Notes under the pieces: generated by a model
Told to the model about the DNA's origin: nothing
Seen by the model: only the letters and a program-made list of their open reading frames with translations
The model's database searches: none
Shown: piece after piece, positions 1-7,616 of the stretch
Layout of the letters: the number at the start of each line of letters is the position of its first letter
Position numbering within the stretch: position 1 is the stretch's first letter
From: an uncultured Eubacteriales bacterium
GTDB lineage: Bacteria; Bacillota_A; Clostridia; Lachnospirales; Lachnospiraceae
Assembly (NCBI GenBank): GCA_902803345.1
Contig: CADCPV010000168.1
Location: 1 to 19,498 of the forward strand
DNA length: 19,498 bases
Reading direction: 5' to 3'
Made by a program: the position numbers and the translations under genes

Positions 1-2553
1 TCCGGCATGGCGCCCTTAAAGCCCTATTTCACGGGACAGGAGATTCCGCCGCGCCGCCGCGTCACGACCTGCCAGAAGTGCATCCGCACAGGCGATATTG
101 ACAATGTCGGCAAGGACGGCCGCCACGGGACTTTCTTTGAAATGCTCGGAAACTTCTCATTCGGCGACTATTTCAAGAAAGAAGCCATCCACTGGACCTG
201 GGAGTTTCTGACGAAGTACGCGGGCCTCGATCCCGACCGCCTGTATCCCTCGATTTACCAGGATGACGACGAGGCGTTTGAGATCTGGAATAAACAGGAA
301 GGCATTCCGGCGGACCGGATTTACCGTTTCGGCAAAGAGGACAATTTCTGGGAGCACGGTTCCGGCCCCTGCGGCCCCTGCTCGGAGGTTTACTATGACC
401 GCGGCGAGAAATACGGCTGCGGAAAGCCGACCTGCGGCGTCGGCTGCGACTGCGACCGTTACATCGAAGTCTGGAACGACGTGTTCTCACAGTTCAACAA
501 CGACGGCCACGGCAATTACACCGAACTTGCACAGAAGAATATCGACACCGGCATGGGTCTCGAGCGGCTCGCTGTCGTTGTGCAGGATGTGGACTCGATT
601 TTTGAGATCGATACGCTTCGCGCACTGACTGAGCACGTCGGCGAAATCGCCGGGATTGCCTATAAGAGCAACGAAAAAGCGGACATTTCGATCCGCATTA
701 TCACCGACCACATCCGTTCCGTGACTTTTATGATTTCGGACGGCATCATGCCCTCGAACAACGGCCGCGGCTATGTGCTCCGGCGGCTTCTTCGGCGCGC
801 GGCGCGCCACGGACGTCTTCTCGGAATCCGTACGACCTTCCTGTCGAGCCTCGCGGAAACCGTGATCGAAACAAGCAAAGACGGCTATCCGGAGCTTGAG
901 GAAAAGAAGGCAATGATCCTTGCCGTCATCCGCGAAGAGGAGAACAAGTTCAACCGTACGATCGACACCGGCCTGCAGATTCTCACGGAAGAAATGGACA
1001 AGCTGCAGAAATCCGGCGGAAAAGTCCTGTCCGGTGATGCGGCATTCCGCCTTTACGATACCTTCGGCTTCCCGCGCGATCTCACGGAAGAAATTCTTGC
1101 AGAACAGGACCTGACCCTTGATGAGCAGGGCTTTGATTCGGCGATGCAGGCGCAGAAGGAAGCGGCCCGCTCCGCCCGCGCGGTTACAAACTACATGGGT
1201 AAGGACGCGACGGCCTATGACGAACTGGATCCTTCGGTGACCAGTGAATTTGTCGGCTACGACCGCTTTGAAAATGAATCCCTTGTCAGCGCAATGGTGC
1301 TCCGGAATGAGTCGGAGCGCGACGAATCCGGGAAGATCAAAGATTTCGGCGCGATTGTCGATACGCTGGAAGAGGGCGACACCGGTGCGGTAATCGTGAA
1401 GGAAACCTGCTTCTATGCCACGATGGGCGGTCAGGAAGGCGATTTCGGTGTGATTGAAAGCCCGCACGGACGCTTTATCGTAAAAGAGACCCGGAAGCTT
1501 CAGGGCGGTAAGGTCGCGCACGTCGGTGAAGTCGAGTCCGGTTCCTTTACCCTCGGCGATACCGTTACACTCAAAGTCGATCCGGAAAACCGCCGGAACA
1601 CCTGCAAAAACCACAGCGCGACGCACCTTCTGCAGCATGCGCTCCGGGAAGTTCTCGGTTCTCATGTCGAGCAGGCTGGCTCCCTGAACAATGCAGGAAG
1701 ACTGCGTTTTGACTTTACGCATTTTGCCGCGATGAGTGCAGAAGAGATTAAAAAGACCGAAGAAATCGTGAACCGGAATATCCGGGCAGCGCTTCCTGTC
1801 GTTACCGAGGTGCTTCCTCTCGAAGAAGCGAGAAAACGCGGCGCGATGGCGCTCTTCGGCGAAAAATACGGCGAAACCGTCCGGGTTGTCACGATGGGCG
1901 AATCCGTGGAATTCTGCGGCGGCACGCATGTGAAAAACACGTCGGACATTATGAGCTTCAAGATCCTGTCGGAGTCCGGCATAGCGGCCGGCGTACGGAG
2001 AATTGAAGCGATTACAGGCGACAATGTGCTCGCCTACTACCGCAGGACAGAAGAAGAGCTTCAGTCGGCGGCGTCACTCCTGAAAACCAACACCGCGGGC
2101 CTCCTGCACCGGATCGAGACCCTTCTTTCCGAGAACAGGGCGCTGCAGTCCGAAAACGAGAGCCTGAAAGGGCAGCTTGCGAAAAACGCGGCTTCCGATA
2201 TCTTACAGAAGGTACAGGATGTGAATGGCATAAAGGTGCTCTGTGCAAAGATCGACAACGTGGACGGAAATGAACTCCGGAACCTTTCCGATGATCTTCG
2301 CGAGAAATTGGGCGACTGCCTGATCCTTTTGGCATCCGGAAAAGACGGCCGCGTCAGCCTGATTGCGGCAGCGTCGGACGGCGCTGTTTCACGCGGCGCA
2401 CATGCCGGAAACCTCATCAAAGCGATTGCAGGCCTTGTCGGCGGAGGCGGCGGAGGACGTCCGAACTTCGCGCAGGCGGGCGGAAAGAATCCTGCGGGCA
2501 TTGATTTAGCGGTTGAAAAGGCTGCTGAGATTGCCGCATCCCAGATCGTATGA
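1..2553 (+). CDS. alaS: Alanine--tRNA ligase (5' end missing)
   Basis: Cytoplasmic enzyme that charges tRNA-Ala and clears mischarged Ser/Gly. The frame is already open at base 1 (Ser-Gly before the Met at 7), so that Met is internal. By comparison with family members roughly 40 N-terminal residues lie outside the window. Numbering from the Met at 7: the catalytic core holds GPCGPCSEVYYD and a Cys-rich insert (C138, C143, C147, C149). The editing domain carries the zinc motif HSATH (H536-H540) paired with CGGTH (C637-H641). A heptad-like helical stretch covers about 680-740. The C-Ala domain ends with the glycine-rich GGGGGGRPNFAQAGG. All family landmarks are present and no internal break is seen. 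Its stop overlaps the next gene in ATGA, suggesting translational coupling. Identity is secure; only the true start is unknown. Confidence 0.98.
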   Translation, partial: SGMAPLKPYFTGQEIPPRRRVTTCQKCIRTGDIDNVGKDGRHGTFFEMLGNFSFGDYFKKEAIHWTWEFLTKYAGLDPDRLYPSIYQDDDEAFEIWNKQEGIPADRIYRFGKEDNFWEHGSGPCGPCSEVYYDRGEKYGCGKPTCGVGCDCDRYIEVWNDVFSQFNNDGHGNYTELAQKNIDTGMGLERLAVVVQDVDSIFEIDTLRALTEHVGEIAGIAYKSNEKADISIRIITDHIRSVTFMISDGIMPSNNGRGYVLRRLLRRAARHGRLLGIRTTFLSSLAETVIETSKDGYPELEEKKAMILAVIREEENKFNRTIDTGLQILTEEMDKLQKSGGKVLSGDAAFRLYDTFGFPRDLTEEILAEQDLTLDEQGFDSAMQAQKEAARSARAVTNYMGKDATAYDELDPSVTSEFVGYDRFENESLVSAMVLRNESERDESGKIKDFGAIVDTLEEGDTGAVIVKETCFYATMGGQEGDFGVIESPHGRFIVKETRKLQGGKVAHVGEVESGSFTLGDTVTLKVDPENRRNTCKNHSATHLLQHALREVLGSHVEQAGSLNNAGRLRFDFTHFAAMSAEEIKKTEEIVNRNIRAALPVVTEVLPLEEARKRGAMALFGEKYGETVRVVTMGESVEFCGGTHVKNTSDIMSFKILSESGIAAGVRRIEAITGDNVLAYYRRTEEELQSAASLLKTNTAGLLHRIETLLSENRALQSENESLKGQLAKNAASDILQKVQDVNGIKVLCAKIDNVDGNELRNLSDDLREKLGDCLILLASGKDGRVSLIAAASDGAVSRGAHAGNLIKAIAGLVGGGGGGRPNFAQAGGKNPAGIDLAVEKAAEIAASQIV

Positions 2554-3119
2554 AGCGGGCACAAAAAGGACATTACGGGTATTTAAGGCAGCGGAAGACG
2601 AATCTCTTCGTTTTCTCGCTGGTCCTCGCCCTGATCATTGCCGGGATCGCAGTTTACGGCATCATTATGAAGGGCACCACGAAAAACTGGTACTCGATTA
2701 TTGCCGCCATGCTCGTCATCCCGATGGCCATGCAGCTATCCACCCTGATCCCGATGCTGAAGCATAAGGACCGGCCGAAGGAGGAGTATGAACGAATCCG
2801 GGCGCTTGCGGGGAACGGAATCCTGGACACCGGGCTTCTGATTGCCGGAAAGGACGGGAAAGCCTTTGATCTTTCCTATGCATTCATCCATGAAAGCGGC
2901 ATCTACTGCTTCATTCCGGATGAAAAGCAGAATGCACAGGAGACGGAAGAGTACCTGCGGAATTATTTACGGCTTTCAGAGGCGGACGGGGATCTGACAG
3001 TGTATAAAAACCTGAAAAGCTTTGAAAAACGCCTGCAGAACCTGCCTCCTTCCGACCGGGACGAGGCAGATGAGTATCTGCTGAAGCAGGAGGGCGTGCT
3101 TCGGGCAATCAGCATGTAA
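2550..3119 (+). CDS. Hypothetical two-helix membrane protein
   Basis: I do not recognise a named family. The start overlaps the alaS stop (ATGA), and there is no good ribosome site of its own, so translation is probably coupled to alaS. The 189-residue product has a short basic N-terminus, two hydrophobic helices at about 19-40 and 47-70, and a soluble C-terminal domain of about 115 residues that is mixed alpha/beta by eye, with many charged residues. With both helices close to the N-terminus and a short loop between them, the soluble domain is probably cytoplasmic; that is inference. The frame stops at 3117-3119. Another frame stays open from 3074 to 3187 and would end in a GTGA overlap with the next gene, so a frameshift near the 3' end is possible. 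The gene lies inside a run of translation and recombination genes, but this does not reveal its job. Confidence 0.8.
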   Translation: MKRAQKGHYGYLRQRKTNLFVFSLVLALIIAGIAVYGIIMKGTTKNWYSIIAAMLVIPMAMQLSTLIPMLKHKDRPKEEYERIRALAGNGILDTGLLIAGKDGKAFDLSYAFIHESGIYCFIPDEKQNAQETEEYLRNYLRLSEADGDLTVYKNLKSFEKRLQNLPPSDRDEADEYLLKQEGVLRAISM

Positions 3120-3183
3120 AGCATTTCGAATGGGTGCTGAACAGATACAAGTATTTTTTCAATGAACAAGACGGGGCATTTTC

Positions 3184-4140
3184 GTGATTGAGATAACTCT
3201 TGGACTGAATCAGTCGAATCAGCGGCTTGACAAGGTGCTGCAGCGGCATCTTCGCGAGGCGCCGGCCGGCTTTGTCTACAAAATGCTCCGGAAAAAGAAT
3301 ATCACCCTGAACGGGGAACGTGCGCTCGGAAACGAACAGACCGTGTTCGGCGATACGGTGCAGTTTTACCTGTCCGAGGAAACTTATCAGAAGATGCGCG
3401 GCGAACAGAAGCGCCAGAATGTCGAGGACATTTCCTTTCCGGAAATCTCGGTGCTTTATGAAGACAACGATGTCTGTATTTTTATCAAACCTGCGGGCAT
3501 CCTTTCCCAGAAAGCCACGGAATTTGATGTCTCAGTCAACGAGTGGGTAATCTTCCGTGCACGCCGGAACGGTATCATTTCAGACTCCGATTTTGAATCC
3601 TTCCGGCCATCGGTCGTGAACCGCCTGGACCGGAACACTTCCGGGATCATGTGCGCGGGGCTTTCTCTTCGCGGGCTTCAGGTGCTTTCCGAACTCTTCC
3701 GGGAACATCAGGTCCGGAAATTTTACTATGCTGTTGCAGAAGGCCGGATCGAGGAACCGCAGGAATACCATTCCTGGCTTGTGAAGGACAGAAGCACCAA
3801 CAAAGTCCGGATCTATGCGAAAAATGTCCACGGCGCCCAGAGTATCCGGACTGCTGTCTGGCCGGTTTCGGTGTATTCGGACCGGACGCTTCTTTTAGTG
3901 GAGATCTTCACCGGAAAGAGTCACCAGATCCGTGCGCAGCTTGCCGCTTCCGGTCATCCGATTCTCGGGGATCCGAAATACGGCGACCCTGCGTTCAACC
4001 GGAAATACGGCCAGATTACGCAGTGCCTCGCGGCCTGCAGGCTTGAATTTCCCGAAGACTGCGCGCTTCCCGCGCTTTCGGGCAGAGTATTTGAAATGGA
4101 GGCGCCCAAAGAGTGGCCACTTGGAACAGCAGGGGACTGA
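3184..4140 (+). CDS. RluA-family (RluC/RluD-like) 23S rRNA pseudouridine synthase
   Basis: Converts specific uridines of large-subunit rRNA to pseudouridine. The 318-residue protein opens with an S4-like RNA-binding domain (about 1-75, with QRLDKVLQRHL and KMLRKKNITLNGERA). The catalytic domain has the family motif NRLDRNTSG, in which D149 is the expected nucleophile, and a later GKSHQIRAQLAASGHPILGD motif. Length and domain order fit RluC/RluD; the exact target uridine cannot be read from sequence, so no symbol is given. The start is GTG at 3184, chosen because family members begin just before this region; the ribosome site is a weak GGGG at about 3173. The 3' end overlaps recU by 28 bases. 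Confidence 0.93.
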   Translation: MIEITLGLNQSNQRLDKVLQRHLREAPAGFVYKMLRKKNITLNGERALGNEQTVFGDTVQFYLSEETYQKMRGEQKRQNVEDISFPEISVLYEDNDVCIFIKPAGILSQKATEFDVSVNEWVIFRARRNGIISDSDFESFRPSVVNRLDRNTSGIMCAGLSLRGLQVLSELFREHQVRKFYYAVAEGRIEEPQEYHSWLVKDRSTNKVRIYAKNVHGAQSIRTAVWPVSVYSDRTLLLVEIFTGKSHQIRAQLAASGHPILGDPKYGDPAFNRKYGQITQCLAACRLEFPEDCALPALSGRVFEMEAPKEWPLGTAGD

Positions 4141-4652
4141 GAGGATCTTCCTTCGAGGAGATGATCAACTATACGATCGAGGATTACCGTGTCAGGAAGC
4201 TTGCTCTGATACAGAAGGTTCCGACACCGATCACACCGGTCAATATCGAACCAGAAAGCCGGCATATTACGCTTGCGTATTTCGATAAGCAGAGTACGGT
4301 CGACTATATCGGTGCGGTGCAGGGAATTCCGGTCTGCTTTGATGCGAAGGAATGCAAAACCGACACCTTCCCGCTTGCGAATGTCCATGAGCACCAGCTG
4401 AAATTCATGGAGGACATGGAGAAACAGGACGGGATCTCCTTTCTCCTGATCTACTATACCGAACGGAACGAAGTTTACTACCTGCCTTTCAGGGACCTTT
4501 ATCGTTTCTGGAAGCGAATGGAAGCGGGCGGCCGGAAAAGTTTTACCTTTGATGAGATCGACCGGACCTACCGCGTCAGCCTGCGCCAGGATCTCTATGT
4601 GCATTTCCTGGATGCACTGCAGCTGGACCTTCTTTCCCGGGAGGAAAACTGA
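4113..4652 (+). CDS. recU: Holliday junction resolvase RecU
   Basis: Endonuclease that cuts four-way DNA junctions at the end of recombinational repair; the Gram-positive counterpart of RuvC. The 179-residue product matches RecU throughout: an N-terminal arm (NSRGLRGSSFEEMINY), ALIQKVPTPITPV, then the nuclease core TVDYIGAVQGIPVCFDAKE. D64, D77 and K79 are the likely metal-binding and catalytic residues by analogy with the D...E-x-K set of Bacillus RecU. FPLANVHEHQ follows, then the hydrophobic strand ISFLLIYY. The start is GTG at 4113, inside the end of the preceding gene, with a GGAGG at 4098-4102. In Bacilli recU usually sits beside a penicillin-binding protein gene; here it follows an rRNA pseudouridine synthase. 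No terminator is evident before the next gene. Confidence 0.94.
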   Translation: MATWNSRGLRGSSFEEMINYTIEDYRVRKLALIQKVPTPITPVNIEPESRHITLAYFDKQSTVDYIGAVQGIPVCFDAKECKTDTFPLANVHEHQLKFMEDMEKQDGISFLLIYYTERNEVYYLPFRDLYRFWKRMEAGGRKSFTFDEIDRTYRVSLRQDLYVHFLDALQLDLLSREEN

Positions 4653-4710
4653 AACAGAAACTGATCCGTAAATTTCATATAGTTTTTGAGATGAAAGAGA
4701 GGTAACAATC

Positions 4711-6525
4711 ATGATCTGCTCAAACTGCGGCAAAACCCTGAATGACGGTGCGAAGTTCTGCCCCTTCTGCGGAACGCCGACCGCGATGAAGCCGAAGGCT
4801 CCGGAACCGGGTCCTGTCTATACAGACCTGAATGTGACCGGACCGACGGTGCAGGCGGTAAATCCGGCGCCTTCGCAGCCGGTCCAGCCCGCTCCGGCAC
4901 CTGTGAATCCCGCACCGGTGAATCAGGCTCCTGTCAATCCGACTCCGGTTTATACGGCTCCGGTGAATCAGGCTTCCGTGAATCCGGCGCCTGCAAATCC
5001 GCTTCCGACTCAGCCCGTGCAGCGGCCTGTACAGCCTGCTCCGGAACCGGCACCGAAAAAGAAGAAAAAATGGCTCGTTCCGGTTATCATTATCGGCGCA
5101 GTCACCCTGCTTCTTTTAGGCGGAGCGGCAGCCCTGTTCTTCTTCCTGTTCAACAACAAGACGGAAACCGTTGATATCAACGATTACCTGAAAGTCAGCT
5201 TCTCCGGCTACAACGGCTACGGCGAAGCGGAATGGACGCTTGATCAGGATCGCTTCGAAGAAGATTTTGCGGAAAAGCTGAAATGGAAAAAGCGCGGCGA
5301 CTACGGCATGACTGCGCAGGAAGCAGTGCTGAACAGCGCATATCCTTCCCTCAGCGAATACTATGACCTTACAAACGGGGATAAGGTCATAGTGAAGTGG
5401 GATGTGAACGACACGATTTCCGAAGTAATCAACGTCGAGCTTGTCGCAGAGGACCAGACGATTACGGTCAGCGGACTGACGGAGCCGAAAGAAGTGGATC
5501 CGCTTGCGGATCTTGTCGTTGAGTTTGCCGGTTACAACGGCAAGGGACATGTCGAATCCGCCGAATACGCTTCTTCGGAAGTATGGCTGGAAAGCATTCC
5601 GCTGAACCAGGACTTCTCGACGCTTGATGAACTTTCCAACGGCGATACCGTCACCTTCTCCTTTGATCTGGAGGATTATACGCGCAGCTACCTGATCCGC
5701 GAATACGGTGTGCTTCCGACCGTTACCGAACGGACGATCACAGTTTCCGGTCTGCAGGATGTTGAAACCTTCGATCCCTTTGAGGGCATTGAGGTCATTT
5801 TCGCCGGCCGGAACGGCAGCGGCTATGTTTCCTCGATCAGCGTCATCAATGCAGACCCGGCATGCATGAACATTTACTACGATTACAGCTGGGACAGCAA
5901 TTTCTCCAACGGCGATGAAATCGTGATCTCGATTGACGAAGAAGAATATACATCCGACTGGTTCCTGCAGGAATACGGCAAGATCGCGAATGTATTCGAA
6001 AAAACCTTTATCGTCTCCGGCCTGATTGAAGGGCTTCAGGATCTCTCGGATATTCCGCAGGACCAGATTGATGCATTCGATAACAGCGTCTGTACGGTCT
6101 ATGCCGAAGATGTCATGCCGCAGTACGAGGAAATGGGCTTTACGATGCAGGATATCCTGCCGCTCGGCATGACCCTTCTCGTGCGGGAAGACCCGGAAAA
6201 CACCGATACGGAGTATGAGAATATTCTGTACGCCTTCTATCAGGTGACAGTGAACGTCGAAGGAAGCGACAGTCCGGTCTATACCTATGTGCCGGCCTAT
6301 GTGACGGATATCCCGGTAGACGACAACGGTGTGCCGCATCTGGAGTTTGACGGGGATTACACTTACATCGCAACGACTGAAGCGGTCCACATGGAGACCG
6401 AAGAATATTATCTCGACCTGACAGGCTTTGGGACCTTTGATGAGCTTCTCAAGGTGACATCTCCGGACTTCCTCGACCAGAACAAAGGCATGATCGAGGC
6501 AGGTTCCACGCTCGGAAAGGGCTGA
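4711..6525 (+). CDS. Zinc-ribbon membrane protein with three extracytoplasmic repeats
   Basis: The N-terminal zinc ribbon has C3-x2-C6 and C17-x2-C20. A Pro/Val/Asn/Ala-rich linker follows (about 30-115), rich in PVNPA-type units. A run of five lysines (116-120) precedes one transmembrane helix (about 121-150), so the ribbon should be cytoplasmic and the rest outside. Three related segments start near residues 158, 263 and 355, each opening with a V-x-F-x-G-[YR]-N-G-x-G motif, containing a later NGD motif and ending in [TI]-V-S-G-L. A distinct C-terminal domain of about 165 residues follows. Similar zinc-ribbon-plus-repeat proteins are common in Firmicutes, but I know of no assigned function. 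The ATG at 4711 has a good GAGAGG upstream. It follows recU by 58 bases and may be transcribed with it. Confidence 0.88.
   Translation: MICSNCGKTLNDGAKFCPFCGTPTAMKPKAPEPGPVYTDLNVTGPTVQAVNPAPSQPVQPAPAPVNPAPVNQAPVNPTPVYTAPVNQASVNPAPANPLPTQPVQRPVQPAPEPAPKKKKKWLVPVIIIGAVTLLLLGGAAALFFFLFNNKTETVDINDYLKVSFSGYNGYGEAEWTLDQDRFEEDFAEKLKWKKRGDYGMTAQEAVLNSAYPSLSEYYDLTNGDKVIVKWDVNDTISEVINVELVAEDQTITVSGLTEPKEVDPLADLVVEFAGYNGKGHVESAEYASSEVWLESIPLNQDFSTLDELSNGDTVTFSFDLEDYTRSYLIREYGVLPTVTERTITVSGLQDVETFDPFEGIEVIFAGRNGSGYVSSISVINADPACMNIYYDYSWDSNFSNGDEIVISIDEEEYTSDWFLQEYGKIANVFEKTFIVSGLIEGLQDLSDIPQDQIDAFDNSVCTVYAEDVMPQYEEMGFTMQDILPLGMTLLVREDPENTDTEYENILYAFYQVTVNVEGSDSPVYTYVPAYVTDIPVDDNGVPHLEFDGDYTYIATTEAVHMETEEYYLDLTGFGTFDELLKVTSPDFLDQNKGMIEAGSTLGKG
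4894..5010 (+). repeat. Degenerate 15-base repeats coding PVNPA/PVNQA units
   Basis: Within the zinc-ribbon protein gene, a run of imperfect units of about 15 bases encodes PVNPA, PVNQA, PVNPT, PVYTA, PVNQA, SVNPA and ANP-type pentapeptides. It forms the flexible cytoplasmic linker between the zinc ribbon and the membrane helix. The units differ at third positions, so this is an old, maintained repeat rather than a recent expansion. Confidence 0.7.
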
Positions 6526-6539
6526 TCCCGTAAAAATGC

Positions 6540-6568
6540 TTGCAAAACCCGTGAAAATATGGTAGCAT
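6540..6568 (+). promoter_or_regulatory. Promoter for tRNA-Leu
   Basis: TTGCAA at 6540-6545 and TAGCAT at 6563-6568 are separated by exactly 17 bases. Transcription would begin near 6575, just ahead of the tRNA. The element overlaps the 5' arm and loop of the preceding terminator-like hairpin. The -10 box matches only four of six consensus bases, so the call rests on spacing and position. Confidence 0.6.
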
Positions 6569-6584
6569 AAGGTTCACGGGTTTT
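6544..6584 (+). terminator. Hairpin terminator after the zinc-ribbon protein gene
   Basis: A perfect 12-bp inverted repeat (AAAACCCGTGAA at 6544-6555, TTCACGGGTTTT at 6573-6584) with a 17-base loop lies just after the stop at 6525. The U-tract is only the four bases ending the stem, so efficiency may be modest. Because the stem begins with A and ends with T, it could act on both strands. It also encloses the tRNA promoter. Confidence 0.6.
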
Positions 6585-6586
6585 CA

Positions 6587-6669
6587 GCCGGTGTGTCGGA
6601 ATGGCAGACGATGCAGACTCAAAATCTGTTGTGGGCAACCACGTGCGGGTTCAAGTCCCGCCACCGGCA
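6587..6669 (+). tRNA. tRNA-Leu (anticodon CAA)
   Basis: A complete class II tRNA. The acceptor stem is GCCGGTG (6587-6593) with CACCGGC (6662-6668), and the discriminator is A6669. The anticodon stem is GCAGA/TCTGT and the loop CTCAAAA, giving anticodon CAA at 6620-6622, which reads UUG leucine codons. A long variable arm (TGTGGGCAACCACG) and a T arm GCGGG-TTCAAGT-CCCGC complete it. The 3' CCA is not encoded, so it must be added by tRNA nucleotidyltransferase. It stands alone, with its own promoter. Confidence 0.97.
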
Positions 6670-6712
6670 TTGTTTCTATATAAAAAAGCAGCGAAAAGAA
6701 GAAAAATTCTGC

Positions 6713-6741
6713 TTGCATATCGCAGGGCTTTCTGCTATAAT
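6713..6741 (+). promoter_or_regulatory. Promoter for secG
   Basis: TTGCAT at 6713-6718 and a perfect TATAAT at 6736-6741 have a 17-base spacer. The start point would be near 6748, about 40 bases before the secG ATG, with AGGAG at 6773-6777. Confidence 0.85.
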
Positions 6742-6787
6742 ATCTGCCGTGCGTTGAAAAACAGAAGAATTTAGGAGAGAAATTATC

Positions 6788-7030
6788 ATGGCTGGAACCG
6801 TAATCAGATATATTTTAATGAGCATTTTCGGACTGATCGGACTGATCCTGATCGTCATCATCATGCTTCAGGAAGGCAAGTCGGCAGGTCTTGGCACCAT
6901 CGGCGGCATGGCCGATTCCTACTGGGAAAAGAACCGGTCGCGTTCCGCGGAAGGAAAGCTGGAAAAATTCACGAAGTTCGCTGCGATCGCATTCTTTGTG
7001 CTGGCTTTCGCGCTTGCATTCAACTTCTGA
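6788..7030 (+). CDS. secG: Preprotein translocase subunit SecG
   Basis: Small accessory subunit of the SecYEG protein-export channel in the cytoplasmic membrane. At 80 residues it has the usual length and layout: a first helix at about 5-27, the conserved cytoplasmic motif LQEGKSAGLG (27-36), a charged loop, and a second helix at about 62-80. AGGAG at 6773-6777 sets the ATG at 6788. It has its own promoter and a terminator 23 bases past the stop, so it looks like a largely independent unit. In many Firmicutes it is followed by rnr and smpB; here smpB follows directly and rnr is absent locally. Confidence 0.95.
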   Translation: MAGTVIRYILMSIFGLIGLILIVIIMLQEGKSAGLGTIGGMADSYWEKNRSRSAEGKLEKFTKFAAIAFFVLAFALAFNF

Positions 7031-7052
7031 TGATCTGTATTTAAGAAAATGC

Positions 7053-7082
7053 GCTCCGGGGAAGCTTTCCCGGAGCCTTTTT
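7053..7082 (+). terminator. Rho-independent terminator after secG
   Basis: An 8-bp perfect GC-rich stem (GCTCCGGG at 7053-7060, CCCGGAGC at 7069-7076) with an 8-base loop is followed by five T residues at 7078-7082. It lies in the secG-smpB gap. No convincing promoter is visible between it and smpB, so smpB expression may depend on read-through. Confidence 0.85.
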
Positions 7083-7116
7083 GAATCATAAAGGCAAAAA
7101 CCGTCAAAAAAACAGT

Positions 7117-7587
7117 ATGAAAGAGTCCAGAAAACTGATTGCAAACAATAAAAAGGCCTATCATGACTATTTCATTGAGGATACCTACGAATGCGGCATC
7201 GTGCTTTCGGGCACGGAGGTCAAATCGCTTCGCATGGGAAAGGGCAGCATCAAGGAAAGCTACGTCCGGATCCGGAATGAAGAAGTCGTGATTTTAGGCA
7301 TGCATATCAGTCCCTATGAAAAAGGAAATATCTTCAACCGGGATCCTTTGCGGGAGCGGAAGCTTCTGATGCACAAAAAGGAAATCCGGAAGCTTCAGGG
7401 CAAGCTCACGGAAAAGGGCTATACCCTCGTGCCGCTGCAGGTATATTTCTCCGGAAGCCTTGTCAAGGTGGAGATCGCGCTTGCAAAGGGCAAAAAGCTT
7501 TACGACAAACGGGAAGCAATCGCGAAAAAGGACGCTATGCGGGATCTGGAACGCAGCTTCCGTGACCGGGAAAAACACGCATTCTGA
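7117..7587 (+). CDS. smpB: SsrA-binding protein SmpB
   Basis: Partner of tmRNA in rescue of stalled ribosomes (trans-translation). From the ATG at 7117 the product is 156 residues, a normal length, and starts [19 protein letters not shown], matching the family. Other landmarks are [30 protein letters not shown], and the tmRNA/ribosome-contacting [10 protein letters not shown] followed by the basic C-terminal tail. The ATG has no good ribosome site. An in-frame TTG at 7081 has a GGAG at 7072-7075 but adds 12 residues and sits in the terminator, so ATG is preferred but not certain. No ssrA (tmRNA) gene lies in the window. The next gene begins 29 bases later, with no terminator between. Confidence 0.95.
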   Translation: MKESRKLIANNKKAYHDYFIEDTYECGIVLSGTEVKSLRMGKGSIKESYVRIRNEEVVILGMHISPYEKGNIFNRDPLRERKLLMHKKEIRKLQGKLTEKGYTLVPLQVYFSGSLVKVEIALAKGKKLYDKREAIAKKDAMRDLERSFRDREKHAF

Positions 7588-7616
7588 CAAAGAACAGCTA
7601 AAGGAGACCACAGAAA

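Noticed and set aside
4653..4710. Possible promoter (TATAGT near 4678-4683) between recU and the zinc-ribbon gene
   Set aside because: No matching -35 hexamer at a suitable distance, so no support for a separate promoter.
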